64,000 bases of DNA from an uncultured Verrucomicrobiales bacterium (GTDB lineage Bacteria > Verrucomicrobiota > Verrucomicrobiia > Verrucomicrobiales > Akkermansiaceae): assembly GCA_937928735.1 (NCBI GenBank), contig CALFVF010000014.1:1-64000 (forward strand), read 5' to 3'. Each line of letters starts with the position of its first letter. Within the stretch, counting starts at the first letter, position 1. This document shows, one piece after another, positions 8,143 to 16,294 of this stretch. The position numbers and the translations under genes are program-made. The notes beneath the pieces were generated by a model, which was not told the DNA's origin, ran no database searches, and saw only the letters and a list, made by a program, of their open reading frames with translations.

Positions 8143-9537
8143 ATGAATCAAATTATCATCACTTCAGTATTAGCGTTATCGGTAGGAGGGGCGGCAGGTT
8201 TTCTAGTTGGCCAGTCTCAGCGGGAGAGCGGTCAGGTGTCAGCACCTAGTGGGGCACACTCACATAGAGTCATTCAGCGCTCTGGAGTGTCGGGTGCAAG
8301 GGAAGTGTACTCGCGAGGTAATGAGACAAGAAGAAACTCTTTTCGCTCTAGCAGTGAGGTGTTTCGCCAGGGAACACAGACCTCAAGGGTGGAAGATCTG
8401 ATCACCTTTTACAGTCAACTGGACAGCTATGAACTAGAAGCAGAAGTGGATGCTCTCGCGTCGATGGGAATGCCGGATCGTATGCTGGCGTCTTATTTAC
8501 TCTTTGCAAAATGGGCTGAAGTCGATCCAGTGTCTGCTATGGCGAAGACAGATAGTCTTGGGCGTATGGGTATATTCTCGAAGTCTACGGTGTTGCGCTC
8601 ATGGGCCGCTGTGGATCCGGAGGAAGCGGCTCGCTACTACCAGGGGAATCAAAGTGATTTTTCGACACTGGAAGCTATGGCTGGTGGTAGACGGGGAGGT
8701 GGCATGTCGCCTGTAAGTTCTATTGCCGCAGAATGGTCGAAAGAGAATCCAGATGAAGCGCTTGCATGGGCTTTAGGGCAAGAGGGTAATAATGCAAACA
8801 GAGCACTAGGAGGTCTGTTTGGTGAACTAGTGAAAACAGACCCTGAGAAAGCAAAAGCTCTTTCTAGCTCTCTGGATGCTGAGCACCAGATATCAGCTCA
8901 GCAAGCCATTGCTAGAACTCTAGGCTCAGAGAACTACGAACTCGCTGAGGAGTGGATCAGTTCTCTGCCAGTTGAGCAGCAGGGTGCCGCTAAGTTGACA
9001 GCACTGCGCTCTCTGGCTGCGAGAGAGCCAGGAGAAGCGGCACTGAAGCTAGATGAAATTACTGACGCGAATGAAAAACAAGATCTGATTGCGACGATAG
9101 CCAATGGCTATGCTCGGGGAGATGGTGCAGGAGGGGTTGAGTTTTTAGTGCAAACTGGTGATGTAGAAGCTCTTAGTCGCTCCATCAATGAGCCGATGCG
9201 CTCATGGGTCGCTACAGAGCCGCAGCAAGCGAGAGAATATGTGGTCTCTATGGCAGAAGGGGAAGTCCGTGATGAAACGGTGAGAAGTTATATCGCTGCA
9301 GATCGAACCAATTCGAATTACAAAGAGCAACTCGACTTGGTGACGACGATCCAAGATGACTCAGACCGAGGGGATAGTTTTAATACTGTGATGGGTCGTT
9401 TCCTCAATAGTGATAGAGATGCTGCGAGGCAGTATTTGCTGGAAGATGCCAATATTCCAGAAGACCAGATAGAGGCTGTCATTAATGATGTGCAGCGCTC
9501 AAGTCGAAGAGGTAGAGGGAGATTCCGCCGTAATTAG
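8143..9537 (+). CDS. Exported helical-repeat protein with Arg-rich C-terminus
   Basis: This 464-aa protein begins with a single hydrophobic segment (residues 3-23), either a signal anchor or an uncleaved signal, followed by a polar Ser/Arg/Gln-rich linker. From about residue 90 it is an alpha-helical solenoid with a loosely repeated unit of the form W-x(3)-DP-x-x-A (KWAEVDPVSAMAK, SWAAVDPEEAARY, EWSKENPDEALAWA, VKTDPEKAKAL, REPGEAALKL, VATEPQQAREYV). The last 12 residues are very basic (RRGRGRFRRN). Such repeats suggest a protein-binding scaffold. No known family was recognised beyond general similarity to TPR-like folds. Confidence 0.65.
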   Translation: MNQIIITSVLALSVGGAAGFLVGQSQRESGQVSAPSGAHSHRVIQRSGVSGAREVYSRGNETRRNSFRSSSEVFRQGTQTSRVEDLITFYSQLDSYELEAEVDALASMGMPDRMLASYLLFAKWAEVDPVSAMAKTDSLGRMGIFSKSTVLRSWAAVDPEEAARYYQGNQSDFSTLEAMAGGRRGGGMSPVSSIAAEWSKENPDEALAWALGQEGNNANRALGGLFGELVKTDPEKAKALSSSLDAEHQISAQQAIARTLGSENYELAEEWISSLPVEQQGAAKLTALRSLAAREPGEAALKLDEITDANEKQDLIATIANGYARGDGAGGVEFLVQTGDVEALSRSINEPMRSWVATEPQQAREYVVSMAEGEVRDETVRSYIAADRTNSNYKEQLDLVTTIQDDSDRGDSFNTVMGRFLNSDRDAARQYLLEDANIPEDQIEAVINDVQRSSRRGRGRFRRN

Positions 9538-9608
9538 AGGAACTACAGAAATCCATAGTTTGTCGTGGACGAGGGGTTCTACAAGTAGGAAGCGTTTATT
9601 CTAGCAAC

Positions 9609-9644
9609 AAAAAAAGCGTGTGATCTCAGAGAGAATCACACGCT
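9609..9644 (-). terminator. Intrinsic terminator of the rpoA-rplQ transcript
   Basis: AGCGTGTGAT (9615-9624) and ATCACACGCT (9635-9644) form a perfect 10-bp stem with a 10-nt loop. On the minus strand it is followed by a run of T (complement of 9609-9615). It lies about 70 bp past the rplQ stop codon. The plus-strand side lacks a T run, so it serves the minus strand. Confidence 0.85.
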
Positions 9645-9711
9645 GGAAATGGGAATGTAAAATTCGTGGCTTAGTTTATGGTTAGCGACTCAGTTAGAGT
9701 AGCTTGCCCAC

Positions 9712-10152
9712 TTACTCAGCAGCTTCCGCAGGAGTCGCTTCTGCAGTTTCGGCAGGAGCTGCTTCTTGTGAGCTACCTTCGGCGGGCTGGTCAACCCACT
9801 CAATGATGGCCATAGGAGCTGAGTCAGTGAGGCGTGCACCAAGCTTTGTGATTCGGCAGTAGCCACCTGGGCGGTCTGCATTCACTGGTGCAATTTCATT
9901 GAATAGCTTTTTGGCTGAGCGCTGTGCTAGCTGGTTGCTGCCTAATGTCGCGATTACCTGGCGGCGAGCGTGTAGGTCACCACGCTTGCCAAGTGTGACA
10001 AGTTTCTCAACAAATGGGCGAAGCGCTTTAGCTTTGCCGAGTGTGGTGCGTACGCGACCGTGCTCGATTAAGCTGCTGCTGAGATTTGCCAGTAGTGAGT
10101 GGCGATGTGGTACACTGCGCTGTAGTTTACTAAATTTACGTCGATGTCTCAT
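9712..10152 (-). CDS. rplQ: 50S ribosomal protein L17
   Basis: This 146-aa protein begins MRHRRKFSKLQRSVPHRHSLL, followed by LANLSSSLIEHGRVRTTLGKAKALRPFVEKLVTLGK, the hallmark of L17. It is a structural protein of the large ribosomal subunit near the exit tunnel. After the conserved GGYCRITKLGARLTDSAPMAIIEWV it carries an acidic Ala/Glu-rich tail of about 25 residues that short L17 proteins lack. A purine-rich AAAGGAA sits about 8 nt upstream of the start, one of the few ribosome-binding sites in the window. It follows rpoA by 42 bp, the usual order. Confidence 0.96.
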   Translation of the reverse strand: MRHRRKFSKLQRSVPHRHSLLANLSSSLIEHGRVRTTLGKAKALRPFVEKLVTLGKRGDLHARRQVIATLGSNQLAQRSAKKLFNEIAPVNADRPGGYCRITKLGARLTDSAPMAIIEWVDQPAEGSSQEAAPAETAEATPAEAAE

Positions 10153-10194
10153 CGGGATGTTCCTTTCTTAAGTTAAAATGTTTGATTGATTTGT

Positions 10195-11319
10195 TTAGTC
10201 GTCCTGAAGGTTTTGTGCAATCAGGTCAGCGAGGCCTACTGGTGCTTCTTCTTCCACTCCGAGGCGAGGTGCTTTCACACTAGGCATAGGACCGGTGAGT
10301 AAGGACGGGTCGAAGCTCATACCGAGGCCTAGACCTAGCTCAACGAGCTTGTCCTTGATCTCATTGAGGGACTTCTTACCAAAGTTACGGTACTTGAGCA
10401 TCTCAGCTTCACTCTTCATGGCGAGTTGGCCAACGGAGGTGATATTGGCGTTATTGAGGCAGTTTGCTGCACGTACGGAGAGTTCGATCTCGTTGACAGA
10501 CATGTTGAGAAGCTTCTTGAGCGCTGCGTTTTCTTCACTCTGCTCTTCAGGTGCTGCATCAAATTCAACAGCGTTGTCATCGTAGTTCACGAAGACGTCT
10601 AAGTGATGGCGTAGAATCGCAGAAGCTTGTAGGAGTGCTTCTTGTGGCTCTAGGCGGCCATCTGTCCAGACGTCGAGGATGATTTTATCGTAATCAGTCA
10701 TTTGACCAACACGAGTCGCTTCTACAGCGTACTTCACACGAACAACTGGTGAGAAGATGGAGTCGATAGCGATCACGCCGATAGGCATTTCTGGACGCTT
10801 ATTTTCGTCTCCTGTATTAAACCCGCGGCCAACTTTGATTTCAAATTCACAGTCGAATTTGACCTTGCGGTCGAGTGTGCAGATGATTTGGTCCTTATTG
10901 ACGACTTCATACATGGTGTCGCCTTGAATATCACCTGCGGTGACTACGCCTTCTTTCTCTACTTTGAGTGTGAGGACGCGGCCTTCTTTACCGTGGTGCT
11001 TAAATTTCACCTTCTTGAGGTTAAGAATGATGTCTGTGACATCTTCTACAACACCTGGTAGGCTAGAAAATTCGTGCTGAACACCTGCGATACGCACAGA
11101 TGTGATAGCAGCTCCTTCGAGCGAGGAGAGTAAAACTCTGCGCAGGGAGTTACCAATTGTGTGGCCAAAGCCTCTCTCAAATGGTTCAGCGACAAACTGA
11201 CCGTACGTGTTGCTGGCGGTGTCTTCGTCTTTCGTGAGGCGATTGGGCACCTCGAAACGGTCTAGTAGGATGGACTTGGCATCCTCTTGCTCTTCTGTAT
11301 TTGTAGTATCGTCTGACAT
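10195..11319 (-). CDS. rpoA: DNA-directed RNA polymerase subunit alpha
   Basis: The protein has 374 aa from the ATG at 11319-11317; an ATG 30 bp upstream is also in frame but less likely. The N-terminal assembly domain shows FVAEPFERGFGHTIGNSLRRVLLSSLEG-type text (about residues 41-68). The C-terminal domain (about 275-340) shows IELSVRAANCLNNANI and GKKSLNEIKDKL, the DNA- and activator-binding helices. It has an acidic N-terminal extension of about 25 residues and a short tail after the CTD. It precedes rplQ, but rpsM, rpsK and rpsD, which usually lie directly upstream, are absent. Confidence 0.97.
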   Translation of the reverse strand: MSDDTTNTEEQEDAKSILLDRFEVPNRLTKDEDTASNTYGQFVAEPFERGFGHTIGNSLRRVLLSSLEGAAITSVRIAGVQHEFSSLPGVVEDVTDIILNLKKVKFKHHGKEGRVLTLKVEKEGVVTAGDIQGDTMYEVVNKDQIICTLDRKVKFDCEFEIKVGRGFNTGDENKRPEMPIGVIAIDSIFSPVVRVKYAVEATRVGQMTDYDKIILDVWTDGRLEPQEALLQASAILRHHLDVFVNYDDNAVEFDAAPEEQSEENAALKKLLNMSVNEIELSVRAANCLNNANITSVGQLAMKSEAEMLKYRNFGKKSLNEIKDKLVELGLGLGMSFDPSLLTGPMPSVKAPRLGVEEEAPVGLADLIAQNLQDD

Positions 11320-11740
11320 ATGTCTCTCAATTAGCTGGGTTTCCCTCATGCGAGTGCGGCTAGAATCTCGCAGTAATGCGCTATTTTCTATGCCGTGAGG
11401 ACCAACAGCAGGTTAAATCAACTCGCGGAGGCGCAAGTAATGAGAATTTCACCAAGAATGCAAGAAATTTTCCTTAAATTTATGAGACAGTAGTGTTGGG
11501 GGGTGTCTCTTGATGTTCATTTGGTGAATTGCGAATAAATGAGCAAAAATTTGGATGAATGCTTGGAGGTTTTGATAAATTGCGCTAGCTTTACAGCGTT
11601 GTGAACATGCTGACACATGAGCGTGCTTAGTAACGCAAACAGTGACGTATTTCCCAGCGAGCAATAATGAATAGAGCGAACGATACGAATCTCTCGTGGA
11701 TCTGTAGATCAGGAAACCATCATTCCATTTTGCTAGTCCA
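11320..11740. other. Divergent intergenic region between rpoA and the AI-2E transporter gene
   Basis: These 421 bp separate genes leaving on opposite strands and must hold both promoters. No gene is supported. A 149-codon minus-strand frame (11449-11898) has no protein-like character and overlaps the start of the plus-strand transporter. No ribosomal-protein leader structure could be identified by eye. Confidence 0.5.
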
Positions 11741-12916
11741 ATGAATAACACCCGAAAACGAAAATCACTTCCTTCTGCTAATATCCTTATTGTGTTAGCT
11801 TGCTTGGTGATTTTAGTCGAAGGCTTAAAAGCCTCGGCGGGTTTCTTTGTGCCGATTTTATTAGCGTTTTTCATAGCGACTGTGAGTTTTCCAATCACAA
11901 ATTGGCTCCGTGTTCATGGTGCGCCACGGTTTTTTGCGGTGCTTGTCACAGTACTTGTTGATTTCGCTTTTTTAACAGGGGTGGTTATTTTTGGGTTTAC
12001 GCTTATTAGTCAACTTCAGGAAAAGTGGCACACAGAATATGCTGCTTATTTTAGTAGTTGGGCCACTGAGAACTCGAATCTAGCGGGTGAGCGATTAGAA
12101 TCTTGGGGTGTGCAGGGAGCAAAGGAGAATTTTAATTCGATGGTGAGCGAAAAAGTCGCTGATCTAGATTATATTGCTCTACTTAATATCAGTAAGGACT
12201 TCCTCGGGGAGATAGCTTCGTTTCTGGCGACTTCTTTCATTGTGATTCTCATCACGGTTTTCATGTTAAATGAGGCGCGCATGTTTGCGAGGCGCTTTGA
12301 GGCTGTATTTGAGGCGAGGGGACCTAATTTCCAGCGTCTTATGAGTGCGGCGAGGGATATTCAACGGTACTTAGGAATTAAGACGTTGGTGAGTATTGTC
12401 ACTGGGGTGTTGGCTGGTCTGACATGTAAGCTCATGGACTTGGATTTTGCTCTTTTGTGGGGGATTCTGGCGTTTTGTTTGAACTATATTCCTGCGATTG
12501 GATCCGTTGTTGCGGGGATTCCTCCTGTGATGTTAGCACTCGTGACGGGGGATTCGAGTGATGCTTTATGGGTGGCGACTGGTTATTTGCTGATTAATAT
12601 GTTTTTGGGTAATTTTGTAGAACCTATGATGTTGGGGCGTCGCTTTGGGATGTCTACTCTAGTTGTTTTGCTTTCTGTCTTATTCTGGGGGTGGGTCTGG
12701 GGGCCTGCGGGAATGTTACTTGCTGTGCCGCTGACTATGGTGATTAAGGTAGGCTTGGATAATAGTGAAGATTTCCGCTGGATCTCTATAGCGATTTCAA
12801 AGGAGCAGAAGGGGTCTGCTGTAGATGTGAAAATCATGAAAGAGGGGGTGAAGAAGACTCTTGCAGATGATGATGGTGGCATTGGGGCTCCCAATACCAC
12901 TGACTCGAGCGCGTAA
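11741..12916 (+). CDS. AI-2E family transporter (PerM/TqsA-like membrane protein)
   Basis: This 391-aa polytopic membrane protein has paired hydrophobic segments at about residues 12-50 and 63-90, a soluble central region (about 95-150), then further segments at about 155-180 and 210-340. Family landmarks are FFVPILLAFFIATVSFPITNWL near the N-terminus, YLGIKTLVSIVTGVLAGLTCKLMDLDFALLWGILAFCLNYIPAIGSVVAGIPP (read in parts) and LLAVPLTMVIKVGLD near the end. The family includes autoinducer-2 exporters and Na+/H+ antiporters, so the substrate cannot be assigned. The last 50 residues are soluble. It stands alone, 160 bp before the phosphofructokinase gene. Confidence 0.88.
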   Translation: MNNTRKRKSLPSANILIVLACLVILVEGLKASAGFFVPILLAFFIATVSFPITNWLRVHGAPRFFAVLVTVLVDFAFLTGVVIFGFTLISQLQEKWHTEYAAYFSSWATENSNLAGERLESWGVQGAKENFNSMVSEKVADLDYIALLNISKDFLGEIASFLATSFIVILITVFMLNEARMFARRFEAVFEARGPNFQRLMSAARDIQRYLGIKTLVSIVTGVLAGLTCKLMDLDFALLWGILAFCLNYIPAIGSVVAGIPPVMLALVTGDSSDALWVATGYLLINMFLGNFVEPMMLGRRFGMSTLVVLLSVLFWGWVWGPAGMLLAVPLTMVIKVGLDNSEDFRWISIAISKEQKGSAVDVKIMKEGVKKTLADDDGGIGAPNTTDSSA

Positions 12917-13038
12917 TGCGTATTTCCTAGAAATATCTCATGTCACTTTCGCTGCGAGTGGTCAGTTTTTGCCAGAATATTCTTTGGTGTATGACTTTTT
13001 AGAGAAGACTGTTGTGGAGCATGGTTTTTTTCCATTGA

Positions 13039-13068
13039 TTGCTGGTCATTCCTTGCTCGGTTTATATA
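13039..13068 (+). promoter_or_regulatory. Candidate promoter for the phosphofructokinase gene
   Basis: TTGCTG (13039-13044) and TATATA (13063-13068) are 18 bp apart and end 10 bp before the ATG at 13079. As with other genes here, the predicted transcript start would be almost at the start codon. Pattern match only. Confidence 0.3.
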
Positions 13069-13078
13069 AGTTTTGTGT

Positions 13079-14155
13079 ATGCGAATAGGTATTCTCAATA
13101 GCGGTGGCGATTGTCCTGGTTTGAATGCTGTGATTCATGGAGTTGTGGGGGCTGCCTCAAAGTTAGGCTGGGAAGTCATTGGATTTCGTGATGGCTTTGA
13201 GGGTTTGCTGCCACCTGGAGATTATAGAGTGCTGGATCCTGAGGATACAGTGGGGATTATGAAGCTAGGGGGAACGATTTTGGGCACAACGAATCGTGGA
13301 GATTTCGCCTCAAAAGTGGGAACGCATGACTTATCGGCCATTGCTGATTCTATTGTTGAGAAAGCCAAACGCACGATGGATCAGCTTGAGATTCGCGCTC
13401 TAATCGTGGTTGGTGGAGATGGTTCTCTCTCGACAGCTCTTCATCTCTATCGGGAAGGTTTTCCAGTGATCGGTGTGCCAAAGACTATTGATAATGATTT
13501 GCAGGCTACAGCGATGACTTTTGGTTTTGATAGCGCGGTGAACTGTGTCGTGGATGCTCTGGATCGTGTGCATACGACAGCGATGAGTCATAAGCGTGTG
13601 ATGGTGGTGGAAACAATGGGGAGGAGCGCGGGATGGATTGCCCTCTGGGGAGGAATTGCAGGTGGTGCCAATGTTGTACTCATACCAGAAATCCCATTCT
13701 CTTATGAGAAAGTCGCCCAGTGTATTCTCGATAGAGAATCAAAGGGGTATTTGAGCTCAGTGGTTGTCGTGGCAGAAGGCACACAATTACCAGAAGATGA
13801 GCAGTGTGAACCAGGCGAGCTGAATAGTCATGAAAACCGCTTTGGAGGCGTTGGTGATATGATTGCTGAGAAGATCCAACAACTCACAGGCAAAGAGACA
13901 CGAGCCTGTACTCTAGGCCATTTGCAGCGTGGAGGTGCTCCGACTAGTTTGGACAGGATTCTTGGGATGCGCTTTGGCGTGAAGGCTGTGGAGCTAGCTC
14001 GCGAGGGTGCATTTGGGCAAATGGTGAGCTATGAGGCCTATCATGTTGGCTCTGTCACCATAGAGGAAGCCGTGCACCAAGTCCGTAAAGTCGATCCTCA
14101 AGGAGAGGTCGTGAAGACAGCGCGTGCGGTAGGGATTAGTCTCGGCGATTGTTAA
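13079..14155 (+). CDS. pfkA: 6-phosphofructokinase, probably ATP-dependent
   Basis: The protein has 358 aa from the ATG at 13079, starting MRIGILNSGGDCPGLN; an upstream in-frame TTG adds only two residues. It phosphorylates fructose 6-phosphate in glycolysis. Visible motifs are the N-terminal nucleotide loop SGGDCPGLNA, VVGGDGSLS (Gly115), PKTIDND (Lys135 next to the catalytic Asp-containing segment), MGRSAGWIAL (about residues 178-187) and LGHLQRGGAPTSLDR. By comparison with E. coli PfkA, Gly115 occupies the position that favours ATP, whereas Lys135 occupies the position typical of PPi-type and some actinobacterial ATP enzymes. It is followed 20 bp later by a secreted phosphatase gene that appears unrelated. 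Confidence 0.93.
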   Translation: MRIGILNSGGDCPGLNAVIHGVVGAASKLGWEVIGFRDGFEGLLPPGDYRVLDPEDTVGIMKLGGTILGTTNRGDFASKVGTHDLSAIADSIVEKAKRTMDQLEIRALIVVGGDGSLSTALHLYREGFPVIGVPKTIDNDLQATAMTFGFDSAVNCVVDALDRVHTTAMSHKRVMVVETMGRSAGWIALWGGIAGGANVVLIPEIPFSYEKVAQCILDRESKGYLSSVVVVAEGTQLPEDEQCEPGELNSHENRFGGVGDMIAEKIQQLTGKETRACTLGHLQRGGAPTSLDRILGMRFGVKAVELAREGAFGQMVSYEAYHVGSVTIEEAVHQVRKVDPQGEVVKTARAVGISLGDC

Positions 14156-14174
14156 CTAATAGTTCACTCAAATA

Positions 14175-15458
14175 ATGAAAACCCCAATACAACTTAGATT
14201 GAGCATCGCGCTGATTGGTGTGTGTCTGCTTGCGAGCTTATCGATTTGTTCAGCGAATAGGCCTTGGCAAAGTAATAGTTCTAACACAAGTCTGTTTCGC
14301 CTCGTTTGGTTAGAAAATCCGACCTCAAAGGCGACAATAGGGTGGAGTCAGCCATCCAATGACTCGGCTATACTGTACTATGGAACAGTAGATCATGGTA
14401 GAGAGACCAAGAAGTACAAGCACTCACAAAAAGTCGATAGGCAGCAAAACTATGATGATCTCTATCAGTGTTTTGTTCGTCTCGAGAACTTACAAGCAGA
14501 TAGAGTGTATTACTTCTGTATCGAGGATCAACAAGGAGTGAGTCCACGATTCCAGTTCCAAACTGCACCTTCTAACCCCGAGAGATTTACATTTATAGCG
14601 GGAGGAGACTCTCGAAATTTTAGAGAACCAAGAGTACACGCAAACCAACTCTGTGCACGGCTAAAGCCGCTGTTTGTCGCCTTTACAGGAGATATGATTA
14701 ATCGCTGTAATGCGGCCTCGTGGAAAGCTTGGCTCAGTGATTGGCAGCACACAGTGAGTGAAGACGGCTCCCTCACACCCATTGTACCTCACAGGGGGAA
14801 TCATGAAATTCGTCCAGAGAGTCTGCCTAATTACTTTGATACGAATAAAGATAGCTACTATGCCTTTTCGATAGGTGGTGATTTGTTTCGCTACTACGCA
14901 CTGAATTCAGAAATACCGGCTGGGGGTGATCAGCTGAAATGGTTAGAATATGATCTCGCTCAAAGTTCCAAGAAAGTAACCCACCTCATAGCGGGGTATC
15001 ATAAGCCGATGCGCCCACACGTGAGCGCGAAGCGAGAAGGGAAAAATCCCTACACCTGGGCACCTTATTTTTACCACTATGGTGTTGACCTGGTGATCGA
15101 ATCAGATTCTCACGTGATTAAGCGAACCTATCCCGTTCGGCCTGATTTGGCAGGCGAAGAAGGTTTTGTGATCGCAGAAAAGGAAGACCCTAATGCCACG
15201 GTGTATATTGGAGAAGGCTGCTGGGGAGCCCCTTTGCGCAAAGCCAATGACGCGAAATCATGGACACAAGATGCTGCTTCATTTAATGGATTTGACTGGA
15301 TAGAGGTTTCCCCAAAATCGATCAAAATTAGGACAGTGAAAGTCAAGCATCCAGGTCGCGTGGAAGAACACACGAAACGCTCTGACTACACGGTGCCAAA
15401 CGGGCTTGAACTATGGGCAGCCAAAGGTGGTGAGATGTTAAGACTCAATGCTGATTAG
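14175..15458 (+). CDS. Secreted purple-acid-phosphatase-like metallophosphoesterase
   Basis: This 427-aa protein has a signal peptide (residues 1-27, ending ICSA). Residues about 35-130 form an Ig/fibronectin-like N-terminal domain (WLENPTSKATIGW, LENLQADRVYYF). The catalytic domain shows the ordered metal-ligand motifs GGDSRN, FTGDMINRC, RGNHEI and AGYHKPMRPH. The last motif is SDSHVIKRTYP, where most purple acid phosphatases have GHxHxYxRTxP, so the first His of that pair is Asp here. The family cleaves phosphomonoesters or diesters with a two-metal centre outside the cytoplasm. Start: the ATG at 14175 gives the complete signal peptide. Confidence 0.85.
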   Translation: MKTPIQLRLSIALIGVCLLASLSICSANRPWQSNSSNTSLFRLVWLENPTSKATIGWSQPSNDSAILYYGTVDHGRETKKYKHSQKVDRQQNYDDLYQCFVRLENLQADRVYYFCIEDQQGVSPRFQFQTAPSNPERFTFIAGGDSRNFREPRVHANQLCARLKPLFVAFTGDMINRCNAASWKAWLSDWQHTVSEDGSLTPIVPHRGNHEIRPESLPNYFDTNKDSYYAFSIGGDLFRYYALNSEIPAGGDQLKWLEYDLAQSSKKVTHLIAGYHKPMRPHVSAKREGKNPYTWAPYFYHYGVDLVIESDSHVIKRTYPVRPDLAGEEGFVIAEKEDPNATVYIGEGCWGAPLRKANDAKSWTQDAASFNGFDWIEVSPKSIKIRTVKVKHPGRVEEHTKRSDYTVPNGLELWAAKGGEMLRLNAD

Positions 15459-15895
15459 TGGTGGCGGCTCTGGGATAGAAAACATTTCAAAAACTGATTG
15501 CAGTAGCTGTATTGTGAAGTTGTGTTCTTGAGAAGTGTTATACCAACTCAAAAAACTACCAGGTAGTTTTCCTCATTGATATTATAATGAATGACTTCAG
15601 GGTGCCCGGATGACCTACTTTCGGTGAACAAATGTCTCTATGAGTGAACCAATTCATAAATACACAAAAATAAATCTACAAAATCTACTAAACTCAGACT
15701 GTTCTGAATACCCCGCTGCTTGTGGTGACGTTATTATTGACTGATGCTTTGGTTGTGATAGAAAAATTCATACCAGTTCAAAAACAATCTGTTAGCGTGT
15801 TGATTCTACAAGAAGGTGCTGTCGTGGTTATCCATCTGCATCGATATAATATCAATTCTAACTTTTAGATTAATCTATAATTGTAGCTAGAAAAA
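15459..15895. other. AT-rich intergenic region with two short related motifs
   Basis: No gene is supported in this 437-bp gap. The 16-mer TTATACCAACTCAAAA (15539-15554) also occurs, complemented, inside the small mobile element at 22258-22273. A near copy ATACCAGTTCAAAA lies at 15770-15783. A short palindrome AAAACTA-CCAGG-TAGTTTT (15552-15570) overlaps the first motif but lacks a T run. The gap may hold decayed mobile DNA. Confidence 0.4.
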
Positions 15896-16246
15896 ATGAA
15901 AAAATTCATACAAAACTCTATCTTTGGGATTAAACCTTCGTTCTACTTTCGACAGGTTTTTATTATTTGTGCGTTGTTTGTGCTTCCCGTTGCTGTGTTG
16001 GTTTCTTCTACTGGGGAGGTGTCAAAAGTTATTGGGGCCATTGCTTCTCTAGTTCCCATGGTTCTTCTTTTTCCATATGCGCGAGTTGGCATAAAGTGCA
16101 TTATTGAATATATCCAAGGCGGGAATGTGCTTATCTATAATGTTTTATGGAAGCTTGTTAGCGTGGTGCTGTCAGCGATGTTTTTCTTTGTATTGGCGCC
16201 AATAGGTTTGATTTATCTATACAGGGTGAATACAAGACCAATGTAG
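15896..16246 (+). CDS. Small membrane protein, function unknown
   Basis: This 116-aa, very hydrophobic protein has about three membrane segments (residues 20-38, 45-66 and 85-110) joined by short basic loops. The amphipathic N-terminus MKKFIQNSIFGIKPSFYFRQ may lie on the membrane. No family recognised. It is AT-rich compared with its neighbours and is isolated by 437 bp upstream. It converges with the minus-strand gene that ends 48 bp downstream. Confidence 0.55.
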   Translation: MKKFIQNSIFGIKPSFYFRQVFIICALFVLPVAVLVSSTGEVSKVIGAIASLVPMVLLFPYARVGIKCIIEYIQGGNVLIYNVLWKLVSVVLSAMFFFVLAPIGLIYLYRVNTRPM

Positions 16247-16294
16247 TGTATGTGCTAATTGGGGGTGTTATTAAGCTGTCAGGGGTTGTTTTTG

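Noticed and set aside
11449-11898. 149-codon minus-strand frame between rpoA and the AI-2E gene
   Set aside because: Composition is not protein-like and it runs antisense over the well-supported start of the AI-2E transporter.
12861-13088. 75-codon plus-strand frame overlapping the AI-2E end and the pfkA start
   Set aside because: It overlaps two better supported genes and has no features.
15552-15570. Palindrome AAAACTA-CCAGG-TAGTTTT as a terminator
   Set aside because: The stem is short and AT-only with no T run beyond it; it overlaps a repeat motif and is not clearly placed behind a gene end.
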